Of a stretch of 64,000 nucleotides of DNA, positions 43,563 through 52,465 are shown one piece after another. A program made the translations under genes and the position numbers. The DNA is taken from assembly GCF_002735705.1 (NCBI RefSeq), contig NZ_PDZL01000004.1, forward strand, positions 310,001 to 374,000, read 5' to 3'. Below the pieces are notes generated by a model. The model made no database searches, had not been told where the DNA came from, and saw only the letters and a list, made by a program, of their open reading frames with translations. This DNA comes from Janthinobacterium sp. BJB426 (GTDB lineage: Bacteria; Pseudomonadota; Gammaproteobacteria; Burkholderiales; Burkholderiaceae_D). Every line of letters begins with the position of its first letter. The stretch's first letter is position 1.

Positions 43563-44573
43563 ATGAATCTCAAGAGCCTCGCAATTGCCCTCGGCATGTC
43601 GAAAACGACAGTCAGCAGGGCGTTGAACGGCTATCCGGAAGTCAATTCCCGCACCCGTGAAATCGTCCTGGCCGCCGCCAAGAAAGTCGGCTACCGGCCC
43701 AACCCGCTCGCGCGCAGCCTGGCCGTCGGCCGCACCAATGTGCTGGGCATGATCTATCCCCTGCTGCCCAGCGACCTGGGCGACAGCGTCTTTCTTTCCG
43801 TGGTGAATGGCATGTCGGACGCCGTCGAAGCGTCGAAGATGAGTTTGATCATCGCCCCCGTGTCACCGCAGAATGAACAGCCTTCGTATGAAAACATGGT
43901 GCGCGGGCGCCAGGTCGATGGCCTGGTGGTGGGCCGCACCAAGGTGGTCGACGAGCGTATCGCCTACCTGACGAAAGTCGGTTTTCCCTTTGTCGCGACT
44001 GGCCGCACGCGCATCGACGCGCCGTATGCGTATTTTGACTACGACAATGACACGGGCATCGACCTGGCCGTGTCCTTCCTGGCGGCGCATGGCCACCAGC
44101 GCATCGCCCTGCTGAGCGCACCGCTGGACTTGCATTTCGCCTATGAGCGCAAGGAAAGCTTTATCCGTTGCATGGCGCAAGCGGGTTTGCCGGTCGATCC
44201 CGCCTATCTGCTCGACAATACTTTTGATCGCCGCAGCGGCTACCAGGCCATGCAGCAATTGCTGGCCTGCTCGCCCCGTCCCACGGCCGTCATCGTCGAC
44301 AACCACTTGTCCGGCGTCGGCGTGGTGCGCGCGCTGATGGATGCGGGTATCGAGATCGGCAAGGAAATCTCCGTCATTGTCTGGGGCAATGTGGAAGACA
44401 CTTTGATCGGCATCAACGTCACCACCATCGACCAGCCCGACCTGCGCCGCGCGGGCGCCAAGATGGTCGAAATGCTGCAATCGCTGCTGGCTGGCACGCC
44501 GCCGGAACGGCTGCAGGAAATCTGGCAACCGGTGCTGTTGCCGGGGGCGACGGTGGGGCGCTGCGCGGATTGA
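43563..44573 (+). CDS. LacI-family transcriptional regulator (orphan)
   Basis: 336 residues. Helix-turn-helix at the very start (LKSLAIALGMSKTTVSRALNGYPEV), hinge PNPLARSLAVGRT, then a sugar-binding core with YFDYDNDTGIDLAVSFLAAHGH and VIVDNHLSGVGVVRAL. ATG 43563 is well placed for the domain; the upstream in-frame codons have no ribosome site. No sugar genes lie beside it, so its target is elsewhere in the genome. A terminator follows within 35 bases. Confidence 0.9.
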   Translation: MNLKSLAIALGMSKTTVSRALNGYPEVNSRTREIVLAAAKKVGYRPNPLARSLAVGRTNVLGMIYPLLPSDLGDSVFLSVVNGMSDAVEASKMSLIIAPVSPQNEQPSYENMVRGRQVDGLVVGRTKVVDERIAYLTKVGFPFVATGRTRIDAPYAYFDYDNDTGIDLAVSFLAAHGHQRIALLSAPLDLHFAYERKESFIRCMAQAGLPVDPAYLLDNTFDRRSGYQAMQQLLACSPRPTAVIVDNHLSGVGVVRALMDAGIEIGKEISVIVWGNVEDTLIGINVTTIDQPDLRRAGAKMVEMLQSLLAGTPPERLQEIWQPVLLPGATVGRCAD

Positions 44574-44578
44574 AAAAA

Positions 44579-44602
44579 AACGCAGAGCCGAGGCTCTGCG
44601 TT
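44579..44602. terminator. Bidirectional rho-independent terminator
   Basis: AACGCAGAGCC and GGCTCTGCGTT form an 11-bp stem with loop GA (44579-44602), with an A-run before (44573-44580) and T-rich TTGTCTTTTA after it. It lies between the converging LacI and ferredoxin-oxidoreductase genes and suits both strands. Confidence 0.85.
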
Positions 44603-44607
44603 GTCTT

Positions 44608-47600
44608 TTATGCCGCGTGCTTGCTTCCATCAGCCAGCACGGCCAGCAATCTCGCCTTGTCCAGGCGATACGTGTCGACGGCCGCTTCCTTGACGTGGCC
44701 GAAGCCGCGGATTTTTTCGGGCAGGGTCGCCAGTTCCACGCAGGTCGCCAGGTTGTCCGCCGTCAGGTTGACCAGCATGCCGGCCAGCAGTTCGCGGTAT
44801 TCGACGATCAGCGCGCGTTCCATCTTGCGCTCGGCCGTATAACCGAAGACGTCGAAGGTGCCGCCCCGTAGCCCCTTGGCTTTCGCCAGCAGCTTGAAGG
44901 CGCGCCACATCCAGGAACCGAACTCCGCTTTCACGAGGTGGCCTTTCGCATCTTTCTTCGCGAACAGTGGTGGTGCCAGGTTGAATTTCACGGAGAAATT
45001 CCCTTCGAATTGCTGCTGCAATTGCTCCACGAAACGGCCATCCGTGTACAGGCGCGCCACTTCATACTCGTCCTTGTAGGCCAGCAACTTGAAATAGCTC
45101 TTGGCGACAGCTGTCGACAGCTTCTGGCCCAATCCCAGGGTGTTTTCCCGGTCGCGTACCTGCTTGACCAGGGTCAAGTAACCATCCGCATACGCGGCAT
45201 TTTGATACGCGGTGAGGAACTCCACTCTTTTCTTGATGACGCTATCGAGGCTTTGCGGCATTTGCACGATGATCGCTTGCGATGGCATGGCGATCTGCGT
45301 TACCTTGCGCACGTCGACGGCGGCGCGGCGGCCCCACAGGAAGCTTTTCTTGTTCGATTCGATGCCCACGCCATTCAATTCAATGGCGCGCAGCAAGGCC
45401 GCTTCCGTCAGCGGGATGCGGCCTTTTTGCCAGGCGTAGCCAAGCATGAACAGGTTCGCGGCAATCGAGTCGCCCATCAGCGCGGTCGCCAGTTTGGTCG
45501 CGTCGATGAAGTCGGCCGCGTCCGCGCCACCGACGGATTCCTCGATCAGCTGGCGCACTTCCGTCGTAGGATATTGCCAGTCGGCATTCTGCGCAAACGT
45601 GCCCGGCGGCTGCTCGTGCAGGTTGACGACGGCCAGGCTGCGGCCCGGACGCATTTTCGACACGGCGTCCTGCGCGCCGGCCGTCAGCATGTCGCAGCCC
45701 AGAATCAGGTCCGCTTCGCCCGTGGCGATGCGCTGGGCGCGGATGTGCGCAGGCGACCTGGCGATTTTCACGTGCGAGGTGACGGAACCGTTCTTTTGCG
45801 ACATGCCCGTCATGTCCAGCACGGACGCACCCTTGCCTTCCAGGTGGGCCGCCATGCCCATCAGGGCGCCCACGGTGATGACGCCCGTGCCGCCGATGCC
45901 GTTGATGAGGATGTTGTACGGCGCGTCGCAAGCGGGCAGTACCGGTTCCGGCAAGGGGCCGAAGTTGTCCGTCTCGCCTGCTTTGCTGGCACCCGTCTTG
46001 GTCTTCTTCAGGCTACCGCCCTCGACCGTGACGAAGCTGGGGCAAAAGCCCTTGGCGCACGAGTAATCCTTGTTGCACGAGGATTGGTCGATGGTGCGCT
46101 TGCGGCCAAATTCCGTCTCTTTCGGCAGGATCGACACGCAGTTCGACTGCACGCCGCAGTCGCCGCAGCCTTCGCAGACGGCGTCGTTGATGACCATGCG
46201 TTTCGGTAAATCGGGATATTCGCCTTTTTTTCTTCTCCGGCGTTTCTCGGCCGCGCACGTCTGGTCGTAGATCAGCACGGACACGCCGGCTACTTCGCGC
46301 AATTCGCGCTGCACGGCATCCATGTCCTTGCGGTCGTGCAAGGTCAGGTGGGCGGGCAGGTTGCTGCGGTCGCTGTAGCGGCTCAGGTCTTCCGTGACCA
46401 GCGCGATGCGGGCGATGCCCTCGGCTGCCACCTGCTGCGCCATCATGGGCACGGTGATGAGGCCGTCGACGGGCTGGCCGCCCGTCATGGCGACGGCGTC
46501 GTTGTACAGGATTTTATAGGTGATGTTCACCTTGGCCGCCTGCGCGGCGCGGATGGCCAGGTAGCCGGAATGAAAGTATGTGCCGTCGCCCAGGTTCTGG
46601 AACACGTGCGGCAGCTCGGAAAACGCGGCTTGCCCGATCCACGGCGCGCCTTCGCCGCCCATGTGCGTGGTCAGCTTGTTCATTTCCGGGTAGATCGACG
46701 TGGCCATCACGTGGCAGCCGATGCCGGCCAGCGCCAGGCTGCCGTCCGGTACCTTGGTCGACGTGTTGTGGGGGCAGCCGGAGCAGTAAAACGCGGGGCG
46801 GAACGGCGTATTCACGGCTTTCTTTAATACCGCATCCTTGGCGTCGAGGAAACTCAAGCGCGCCTTGATCAGGTCGCAAGTGACGGGGTCGGAAATCAGG
46901 CGTGCGATGCGGCTGGCGATGACACGCGCCACTTGCGAGACGGAAAAATCCGCCTTCGAGGTCAGCAGCCATTCGCCGCGCGGCGCCACCCATTCGCCCT
47001 TTTCGTCGAACTTGCCGATGACACGCGGGCGCACGTCGTCGCGCCAGTTGTAGAGTTGTTCTTTCAACTGGTACTCGACGATTTGCCGCTTCTCTTCTAC
47101 CACGAGGATTTCATCGAGACCTTGCGCAAACTCACGCACGCTATCCGGTTCCAGCGGCCACGGCATGGCCACCTTGAACAGCCGCATGCCGACGTCGGCC
47201 GCCATCTGTTCGTCGATGCCCAGCTCTTCCAGTGCTTCGAGCACGTCCAGATACGATTTGCCGGAGGCGATGATGCCCAGCTTGGCGTTCGGGCTGTCGA
47301 TGGTGGTGTGGTTGAGCTTGTTTTCGCGCGCGTAGGCCAGGGCTGCATAGATCTTGTAATCCTGCATCAGCGCTTCCTGGTTGCGCGCCTGCTGGCCCAG
47401 CGGGATGCTCGACAGGCGCGCGTTCAGGCCGCCTTCGGGCATGATGAAATCCTGCGGAATCTTCACTTCCACGCGGAACGGGTCGGCATCGATGGAGGCC
47501 GACGATTCGACCGTGTCGGCCAGGGCCTTGAAGGCTACCGTGCAGCCGGAAAAGCGCGACATGGCCCAGCCGTGGATACCGAGGTCCAGGTATTCCTGCA

Positions 47601-48204
47601 CATTGCAGGGATACAGGACGGGAATCATCGAGGCGGAAAACAAATGGTCGGACTGGTGCGGCAGGGTCGACGAATACGCGCCATGGTCATCGCCAGCCAC
47701 CAGCAGCACGCCGCCCAGTTTCGACGTTCCCGCGTGGTTCATGTGCTTGAAGACATCGCCGCAGCGGTCCACGCCCGGACCCTTGCCGTACCACATGGCA
47801 AACACGCCGTCGTACTTGGCCGGGCCGATCAGGTCGACCTGTTGCGAACCCCAGACGGCCGTGGCGGCCAGGTCTTCGTTGACGCCGGGGACGAATTGCA
47901 CGTGGTGCGCTTCCAGCTGTTTCTTGGCTTTCCACAGGTTCTCGTCGAGCCCGCCCAGGGGCGATCCCCGGTAGCCGGAGATGAAGCCGGCCGTGTTGAG
48001 GCCAGCGGCCTGGTCGCGCAGGCGCTGCATCATCGGCAGGCGCACGAGGGCCTGGATGCCGGACAGGAAGATGGCGCCGGAAGTGGCCGTGTATTTGTCG
48101 TCGAGGCTGACGGTGGTCAAACGGGAAGTGTCGGGGGGCGTAGATGGCGCGGCACCGGCGTTTCTAACGAACGCTGCGGAGCCGTTTTCCGTGGTCACGG
48201 ACAT
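44608..48204 (-). CDS. Fused indolepyruvate ferredoxin oxidoreductase (alpha/TPP + Fe-S + gamma)
   Basis: 1198 residues, the length of the fused IorAB-type enzyme of aerobic Proteobacteria. The first 400 residues are the PFOR-like domain (FISGYRGSPLGGLDENLW). The TPP-binding part has FYCSGCPHNTSTK, GGEGAPWIGQAAF and NDAVAMTGGQP. Fe-S cysteines follow in AVCEGCGDCGVQSNCVSI and SSCNKDYSCAKGFCPSF; the gamma-type domain has ILINGIGGTGVITVGALMG. It converts arylpyruvates such as indolepyruvate to acyl-CoA and passes electrons to ferredoxin. GGAGA precedes ATG 48204. The LysR gene upstream on the same strand and the palindrome at 48304 suggest control by aromatic amino-acid supply. Confidence 0.93.
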   Translation of the reverse strand: MSVTTENGSAAFVRNAGAAPSTPPDTSRLTTVSLDDKYTATSGAIFLSGIQALVRLPMMQRLRDQAAGLNTAGFISGYRGSPLGGLDENLWKAKKQLEAHHVQFVPGVNEDLAATAVWGSQQVDLIGPAKYDGVFAMWYGKGPGVDRCGDVFKHMNHAGTSKLGGVLLVAGDDHGAYSSTLPHQSDHLFSASMIPVLYPCNVQEYLDLGIHGWAMSRFSGCTVAFKALADTVESSASIDADPFRVEVKIPQDFIMPEGGLNARLSSIPLGQQARNQEALMQDYKIYAALAYARENKLNHTTIDSPNAKLGIIASGKSYLDVLEALEELGIDEQMAADVGMRLFKVAMPWPLEPDSVREFAQGLDEILVVEEKRQIVEYQLKEQLYNWRDDVRPRVIGKFDEKGEWVAPRGEWLLTSKADFSVSQVARVIASRIARLISDPVTCDLIKARLSFLDAKDAVLKKAVNTPFRPAFYCSGCPHNTSTKVPDGSLALAGIGCHVMATSIYPEMNKLTTHMGGEGAPWIGQAAFSELPHVFQNLGDGTYFHSGYLAIRAAQAAKVNITYKILYNDAVAMTGGQPVDGLITVPMMAQQVAAEGIARIALVTEDLSRYSDRSNLPAHLTLHDRKDMDAVQRELREVAGVSVLIYDQTCAAEKRRRRKKGEYPDLPKRMVINDAVCEGCGDCGVQSNCVSILPKETEFGRKRTIDQSSCNKDYSCAKGFCPSFVTVEGGSLKKTKTGASKAGETDNFGPLPEPVLPACDAPYNILINGIGGTGVITVGALMGMAAHLEGKGASVLDMTGMSQKNGSVTSHVKIARSPAHIRAQRIATGEADLILGCDMLTAGAQDAVSKMRPGRSLAVVNLHEQPPGTFAQNADWQYPTTEVRQLIEESVGGADAADFIDATKLATALMGDSIAANLFMLGYAWQKGRIPLTEAALLRAIELNGVGIESNKKSFLWGRRAAVDVRKVTQIAMPSQAIIVQMPQSLDSVIKKRVEFLTAYQNAAYADGYLTLVKQVRDRENTLGLGQKLSTAVAKSYFKLLAYKDEYEVARLYTDGRFVEQLQQQFEGNFSVKFNLAPPLFAKKDAKGHLVKAEFGSWMWRAFKLLAKAKGLRGGTFDVFGYTAERKMERALIVEYRELLAGMLVNLTADNLATCVELATLPEKIRGFGHVKEAAVDTYRLDKARLLAVLADGSKHAA

Positions 48205-48303
48205 GGCTGTCTCCAAAAGGGTGTTTCAGATAACGGCTGTACAAGGGGCGCGCCCGGTAAGGCGCGCGCTGTGCAGACGGGATGGCCGCGTGTGGGCGGC
48301 ATA

Positions 48304-48329
48304 TAACTATTTTAAATTTAAAATAGTTA
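48304..48329. promoter_or_regulatory. 26-bp perfect AT-rich palindrome before the oxidoreductase gene
   Basis: TAACTATTTTAAA (48304-48316) is followed directly by its exact reverse complement TTTAAAATAGTTA (48317-48329). It lies 100 bases upstream of the oxidoreductase start in the gap to the LysR gene, a strong candidate operator. The half-site TTAAAATAGTTA has no repeat elsewhere in this window. Confidence 0.7.
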
Positions 48330-48398
48330 ATGTGGTCAGTGTAGAACGAGTCAGGGGAGTGGGCAAATACGCTTTGCCGATGGGGGTATAAGAAATAC

Positions 48399-49340
48399 TT
48401 ATGCCATAGGCGAGAGCACATTCGCCCCCACCCAGCGCCCGCTGCCACACAGCTCGGCGGCCACTTGCAGCACGAGGTTTTTCACGGCGTTGCCTGCATT
48501 CGTCAGCGGGATATTTTTTGACGCACACAGGGCCACCGTGCGCGACAGGACGGGGCTGTGGATGGCATAGCTGCGCATGGCGCCGCTATCGAGTTCGGCC
48601 AACAGGGGCGCGGCCGGCAGGATGGTGGCGCCCATGCCGGCCAGGATGGCCGATTTCAGGATGGCGATCGAATTGATCTCGATCACGTTCGCCGTTTCCA
48701 GGCCCAGTTCGCGCGCGCGGCTGTCGATGCGCGGGCGCACGCCATGCTGCAGGCCCGGCAGGATCAGGGTGGTGCTCAGGGCTTGCTGGAACGACACGGC
48801 ATGGCCGGTGGGCGCGAATGGCGAATCGCTGCGGCAGATAAAACGCATCTCTTCTTCCACCAGCGGGCTGCAGGAAAACGGCGTCAGCTGGCCATCGTCG
48901 AACAGCACGGCCAGGTTGATGCGGCCCGATTTGAGCTGTTCATTGAGGTTGCCCGTGATTTCTTCCGTCAGCTGCAGGGTGATTTCGGGATAGCGTTCGC
49001 GCGCGGCCAGCAGCAGGGGCAGGGCCAGGGCACCGGAGATGCTGTGCGGTAAGCCCAGGGTGACATTGCCGGACGGCCGCGTGGCGCTTTGCGTGACGGC
49101 CGAGCGGGCGTCGGCCACCTGTTTCAGGATCGCCTGCGCATGTTCGTAAAACACCTTGCCCGCGTCCGTGCTGAGCACGCCTTGGGCCGAGCGGTGCAGC
49201 AGTTGCACGCCCAGTTCCTCTTCCAGCTGGCGCAGCTGCTGCGTCAGGGCCGGCTGCGCCACGTGCAGGATCAGGGCAGCACGCGACAGCGAGCCGTGGT
49301 CGACGATGGCAACAAAGTAGCGTAATTGGCGCAGTTCCAT
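48399..49340 (-). CDS. LysR-family regulator, upstream of the oxidoreductase gene
   Basis: 313 residues from ATG 49340. The winged helix-turn-helix is MELRQLRYFVAIVDHGSLSRAALILHVAQPALTQQLRQLEEELG; the effector domain starts near GNVTLGLPHSISG. The sequence resembles the CynR/NAC group. A longer frame reaches 49505, but family length and the MELRQLRYF start decide for 49340. Its promoter faces the HD-GYP gene, with the inverted repeat ATAACAA-TT-TTGTTAT at 49412-49427 between them. It may activate the downstream oxidoreductase, though no direct evidence is present. Confidence 0.88.
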   Translation of the reverse strand: MELRQLRYFVAIVDHGSLSRAALILHVAQPALTQQLRQLEEELGVQLLHRSAQGVLSTDAGKVFYEHAQAILKQVADARSAVTQSATRPSGNVTLGLPHSISGALALPLLLAARERYPEITLQLTEEITGNLNEQLKSGRINLAVLFDDGQLTPFSCSPLVEEEMRFICRSDSPFAPTGHAVSFQQALSTTLILPGLQHGVRPRIDSRARELGLETANVIEINSIAILKSAILAGMGATILPAAPLLAELDSGAMRSYAIHSPVLSRTVALCASKNIPLTNAGNAVKNLVLQVAAELCGSGRWVGANVLSPMA

Positions 49341-49411
49341 GGGTCCCAGAAGCGGTGCGTTGAGCGGAAAAAACGGGGTGTTGCGCCACGGCGCCGAACG
49401 CGGCCAGCAGA

Positions 49412-49430
49412 ATAACAATTTTGTTATACT
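49412..49430. promoter_or_regulatory. Inverted repeat and -10 element between divergent LysR and HD-GYP genes
   Basis: ATAACAA-TT-TTGTTAT (49412-49427) is a perfect inverted repeat overlapping TATACT (49425-49430), a good -10 for the HD-GYP gene. A LysR-type protein could use it to control its own promoter. Confidence 0.5.
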
Positions 49431-49478
49431 CATTCTAGCGCCTTCGGTGCTCCAGCCGCGTATTTGTGGGATGACAGC

Positions 49479-50705
49479 ATGCTCAAGAAAGTTGATTCGT
49501 CTCAATTAAAAGTGGGCATGTACATTCATGACCTCAGCTGCGACTGGATGACGCATCCGTTCGTGCGCAACCGTTTCCTGTTGCGCAGCGACGATGAGAT
49601 CCGCAAGATCGTGCAGGCCGGCATCCACGACGTGGTGATCGACAGCGGCAAGGGTCTCGACGTGCAGGACGCGCCCACCGTGGCGCAGGCGCGCGCCGAG
49701 ACGGAGCGCGAACTGGTGCAGATCGCCACGCTGCCGCAAGTGGTCACGCGCGTGTCGCTGGGTATGGAGCTGGCGCGCGCCACGCAGGTGCGGCGGCAGG
49801 CGGCCAGCCTGGTGCGCACGGTGATGGCCGACGTGCGCCTGGGCAAAGCTGTTGAGCTCGACCGCGTGCAGCACACGGTGCAAGACATCACCGAATCGAT
49901 CCTGCGCAATCCTGGCGCCCTGGTCGGCTTGTTGCGCATCAAGAGCAAGGATGACTACACCTTTTTGCATTCCGTCAGCGTATGCGCGCTGCTGGTGGCG
50001 TTTTGCCGCTCGCGCGGCATCGATGCGGCTACCACGCACCAGGCGGGCCTCGGTGGCTTGCTGCACGACACGGGCAAGGCCCTGGTGCCCGACAGCGTGC
50101 TGAACAAGCCCGGTCCCTTGACGCCGGAAGAATTTACCCTGATCAAACGCCATCCGCGCGACGGCTACGACATCCTGCGCCAGTCGCCCGAGGTGGGCGC
50201 GATTCCCCTCGACATCGCCCTGCATCACCATGAACGGCGCGACGGCAGCGGCTACCCGGACCAGTTGGCCGGCGACGCCATCAGCGAGCTGGCGCAGATG
50301 GCCGCCATCGTCGACGTGTATGACGCGCTGACATCGGATCGCAGCTATCACAAGGGGATTCCCGCCGCCGAAGCCTTGCGCAAGATCTATGAATGGAGCA
50401 AATTCCATTTCAACCCCGTGTTCGCGCAGGATTTCATGCGCTGCGTGGGCATCTATCCGGTCGGCACCATGGTGATGCTGGAATCGGGCCGCCTGGCCGT
50501 CGTTGTCGAGGCACACGAAAGCAATCTGCTGGCGCCGAAGGTGAATGTGTTTTTCAGTACGAAGAGCAAGACCTACATCAAGCCGGAAACGGTCGACCTG
50601 TCGCGCGGCTTCGGCTTCGGCGGCGCCGACAAGATCGTCGGCCATGAGTCGGCTGCCAAGTGGCAAGTCGATCCCATGCGCTTTTTATCGCTGGCGGATG
50701 CCTAG
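49479..50705 (+). CDS. HD-GYP cyclic-di-GMP phosphodiesterase with DUF3391
   Basis: 408 residues. The N-terminal part (residues about 5-130) matches the DUF3391 region found before HD-GYP domains (VDSSQLKVGMYIHDLSCDWMTHPF). The HD-GYP core has the metal motif HDTGK (H196-D197) and the family triad HHER-DGSGYP (H250 to P260). It degrades cyclic di-GMP to GMP or pGpG. ATG 49479 follows GGGATGA. It lies tail to tail with a diguanylate cyclase gene and just before the Flp/Tad locus, suggesting control of pili or attachment. Confidence 0.92.
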   Translation: MLKKVDSSQLKVGMYIHDLSCDWMTHPFVRNRFLLRSDDEIRKIVQAGIHDVVIDSGKGLDVQDAPTVAQARAETERELVQIATLPQVVTRVSLGMELARATQVRRQAASLVRTVMADVRLGKAVELDRVQHTVQDITESILRNPGALVGLLRIKSKDDYTFLHSVSVCALLVAFCRSRGIDAATTHQAGLGGLLHDTGKALVPDSVLNKPGPLTPEEFTLIKRHPRDGYDILRQSPEVGAIPLDIALHHHERRDGSGYPDQLAGDAISELAQMAAIVDVYDALTSDRSYHKGIPAAEALRKIYEWSKFHFNPVFAQDFMRCVGIYPVGTMVMLESGRLAVVVEAHESNLLAPKVNVFFSTKSKTYIKPETVDLSRGFGFGGADKIVGHESAAKWQVDPMRFLSLADA

Positions 50706-51748
50706 AAGAATTCTGCCGTATCGTTCGAGGTAATGGTTGTTAACAGACCTTTTGCCACCAGCTCATCGTAATGGCAGGCCAGGTTGCGGCCATGGCTTTT
50801 CGCGTAATACAGGGCCTGGTCGGCGCGGCCGAGGATGATGACGGGCGCCTCGTAGGCGTTGATGCTGACGAAGCCCACGCTGACGGTCACTCTGCCCACT
50901 TGCGGGAAGTCGTGCGCCTCGACGTTGGTGCGGAAGCGGTCGATGATTTTCTGCGCATTGTCCAGGGTGATCGAGCGCAGCAGCACGACGAATTCCTCGC
51001 CGCCGAAGCGGAAGATGCGGTCTTGCGAGCGGAACGACGATTGCAGCTGGTTGGCGATCAGGATCAGCACTTCATCGCCATACAGGTGGCCAAATTTATC
51101 GTTGACCAGTTTGAAATGATCGACGTCGATCACGGCCAGCCATTGCCGTTCCGTGTCCGTATGGTGGCGCCGTTCCTCATCGACGGGACGCGGCTTCTCC
51201 GCTTCCGGTTCGCCGCGGCTTTGCAGGATTTTCGCCAGCTGGTCGTCGAAGGTCTTGCGGTTCAACAAGCCGGTGAGCGAATCGCGTTCGCTGTAGTCGA
51301 GCAGGTTCTGGAAATTGCGGTACACGCTGACGATGCCGCCGATCACCTGGATGGTGGCGCCCGTGTACGGCGTGGGGTTGGTGATTTCCAGGCAGGTGGT
51401 GACCTGGTCGCCGATCCAGATGGGCAGCCACAGCAGGTGGCGGCCGTCGGCGCACAGGGTGTCGGCGCTTGCTTCATGGCGCTTGATGCAGGCGGCCAGG
51501 GCTGGATAGTCCGACAGCGGTTCGCCCGGCAGGGTAGGGTCGTTATGCTCTTCCATGCGGGCCACGCTGCCCGCCACGATGATGGCCCGCGACCGCACGA
51601 ACACCTGGCCACGCACGGTGGTCAGGGCCAGCACACGGGTCTGTGACGCGGCAGCGAGTTCCTGGACCGCCGAGATCACGGAGATGTCGAGCATCGTGTG
51701 GTCGCGGTGCCCGGTCATGTCCACCATGTGTTTCAGTAGGGAATCCAT
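50702..51748 (-). CDS. GGDEF-domain diguanylate cyclase
   Basis: 348 residues. An N-terminal sensory region of about 150 residues, with a GAF-like look (VRGQVFVRSRAIIVAG, LWLPIWIGDQVTTCLEITN), precedes a GGDEF domain that starts at DSLTGLLNRKTFDD. The active site is GGEEF at residues 249-253, and RSQD five residues earlier is a product-inhibition site. It makes cyclic di-GMP. ATG 51748 is chosen because it starts the soluble protein; a longer frame is not supported. It is transcribed toward the HD-GYP gene; the two stops overlap by 4 bases. Confidence 0.9.
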   Translation of the reverse strand: MDSLLKHMVDMTGHRDHTMLDISVISAVQELAAASQTRVLALTTVRGQVFVRSRAIIVAGSVARMEEHNDPTLPGEPLSDYPALAACIKRHEASADTLCADGRHLLWLPIWIGDQVTTCLEITNPTPYTGATIQVIGGIVSVYRNFQNLLDYSERDSLTGLLNRKTFDDQLAKILQSRGEPEAEKPRPVDEERRHHTDTERQWLAVIDVDHFKLVNDKFGHLYGDEVLILIANQLQSSFRSQDRIFRFGGEEFVVLLRSITLDNAQKIIDRFRTNVEAHDFPQVGRVTVSVGFVSINAYEAPVIILGRADQALYYAKSHGRNLACHYDELVAKGLLTTITSNDTAEFF

Positions 51749-52229
51749 TGTCGATCTCTGGAAAGTAGTCACACAAGTGTCGTCATACCAGCATTGCATC
51801 AAGCAAGAGCATGTTCGCGTCCGTCTACAAGAAGCCAAGATTTATTTGGTGGCATGACGCTCTGTACCGCCGGGCGAGAGGCCTTTCCAAAGAAGAGCTA
51901 AGCAGGATAATGTCTTTTTGCCTAATAGGCAATTAACGTATGCAATATTTCATGTAAATACATGAGATTCATGCACTGCATTGCAAAAAACTTGCTCTGA
52001 CGAAGGCTTTCAATCCTGATCGCAACATTTGTTTGCGTTAGCCGTCATTTCAACAGGGTTTGATAATTTCCATGTGGAAACTTGTGGCGCGTCAATTTGC
52101 CAAAACGTGGACGCTTTATAGTCAATGCAATGGCGCAGAAATTTACGGCAGGAAACATATTAGCAGGAATGGGCAATGTTTCACACCCGATTGCGCCAGG
52201 GACTTGTGATTCACTTTTGGGAGCTTGTC
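51749..52229. other. 481-base gap before the flp pilin gene with several short palindromes
   Basis: No credible gene. Perfect inverted repeats are TTGCCTA-A-TAGGCAA (51918-51932), TCATGTA-AA-TACATGA (51950-51965) and TTTCCA-TG-TGGAAA (52067-52080). TATAGT at 52117-52122 could serve as a -10 but lacks a good -35. The region probably carries the regulated promoter of flp and the promoter of the GGDEF gene on the other strand. Confidence 0.5.
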
Positions 52230-52412
52230 ATGCATACCTTCCTGTCGGCAGTACAGCAGTTTGTCAAGGATGAGGATGGCATTACGGCAATCGAATACGG
52301 CCTGATTGCGGCCTTGATGGCTACCGCCATCACGGCCGGTTTCTTGCTGATCAAGACCAACTTGCTGGCCGTCCTCACCGACATTTCGTCGAACCTGGTG
52401 TTGACGCCCTAA
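52230..52412 (+). CDS. flp: Flp-type pilin subunit
   Basis: 60 residues. The Flp signature is plain: a short leader ending DEDG, cleavage before ITAIEYGLIAALMATAI with the conserved Glu5-Tyr6 pair, then a hydrophobic helix and a short tail ending LVLTP. It is processed by the TadV peptidase encoded next and assembled into thin adhesive pili by the Tad machinery. ATG 52230 has GGGAG at 52219-52223; ATG 52176 would give an overlong leader. A strong terminator follows at once. Confidence 0.92.
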   Translation: MHTFLSAVQQFVKDEDGITAIEYGLIAALMATAITAGFLLIKTNLLAVLTDISSNLVLTP

Positions 52413-52419
52413 GCGGGTG

Positions 52420-52452
52420 CCCGTCATCGGCCGGCCGGTGGCGGGTTTTTTT
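52420..52452 (+). terminator. Rho-independent terminator after flp
   Basis: CCCGTCATCGGCC (52420-52432) pairs with GGCCGGTGGCGGG (52433-52445), allowing two G-U pairs, and is followed by seven Ts. It would let the pilin be transcribed at a much higher level than the machine genes reached by read-through. Confidence 0.85.
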
Positions 52453-52465
52453 CGGGAGGTGTGCC

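Noticed and set aside
52085-52100. Possible sigma-54 promoter TGGCGCG-N4-TTTGC before flp
   Set aside because: The GG and GC doublets are 11 bases apart instead of 10, and no bacterial enhancer-binding protein gene is nearby.
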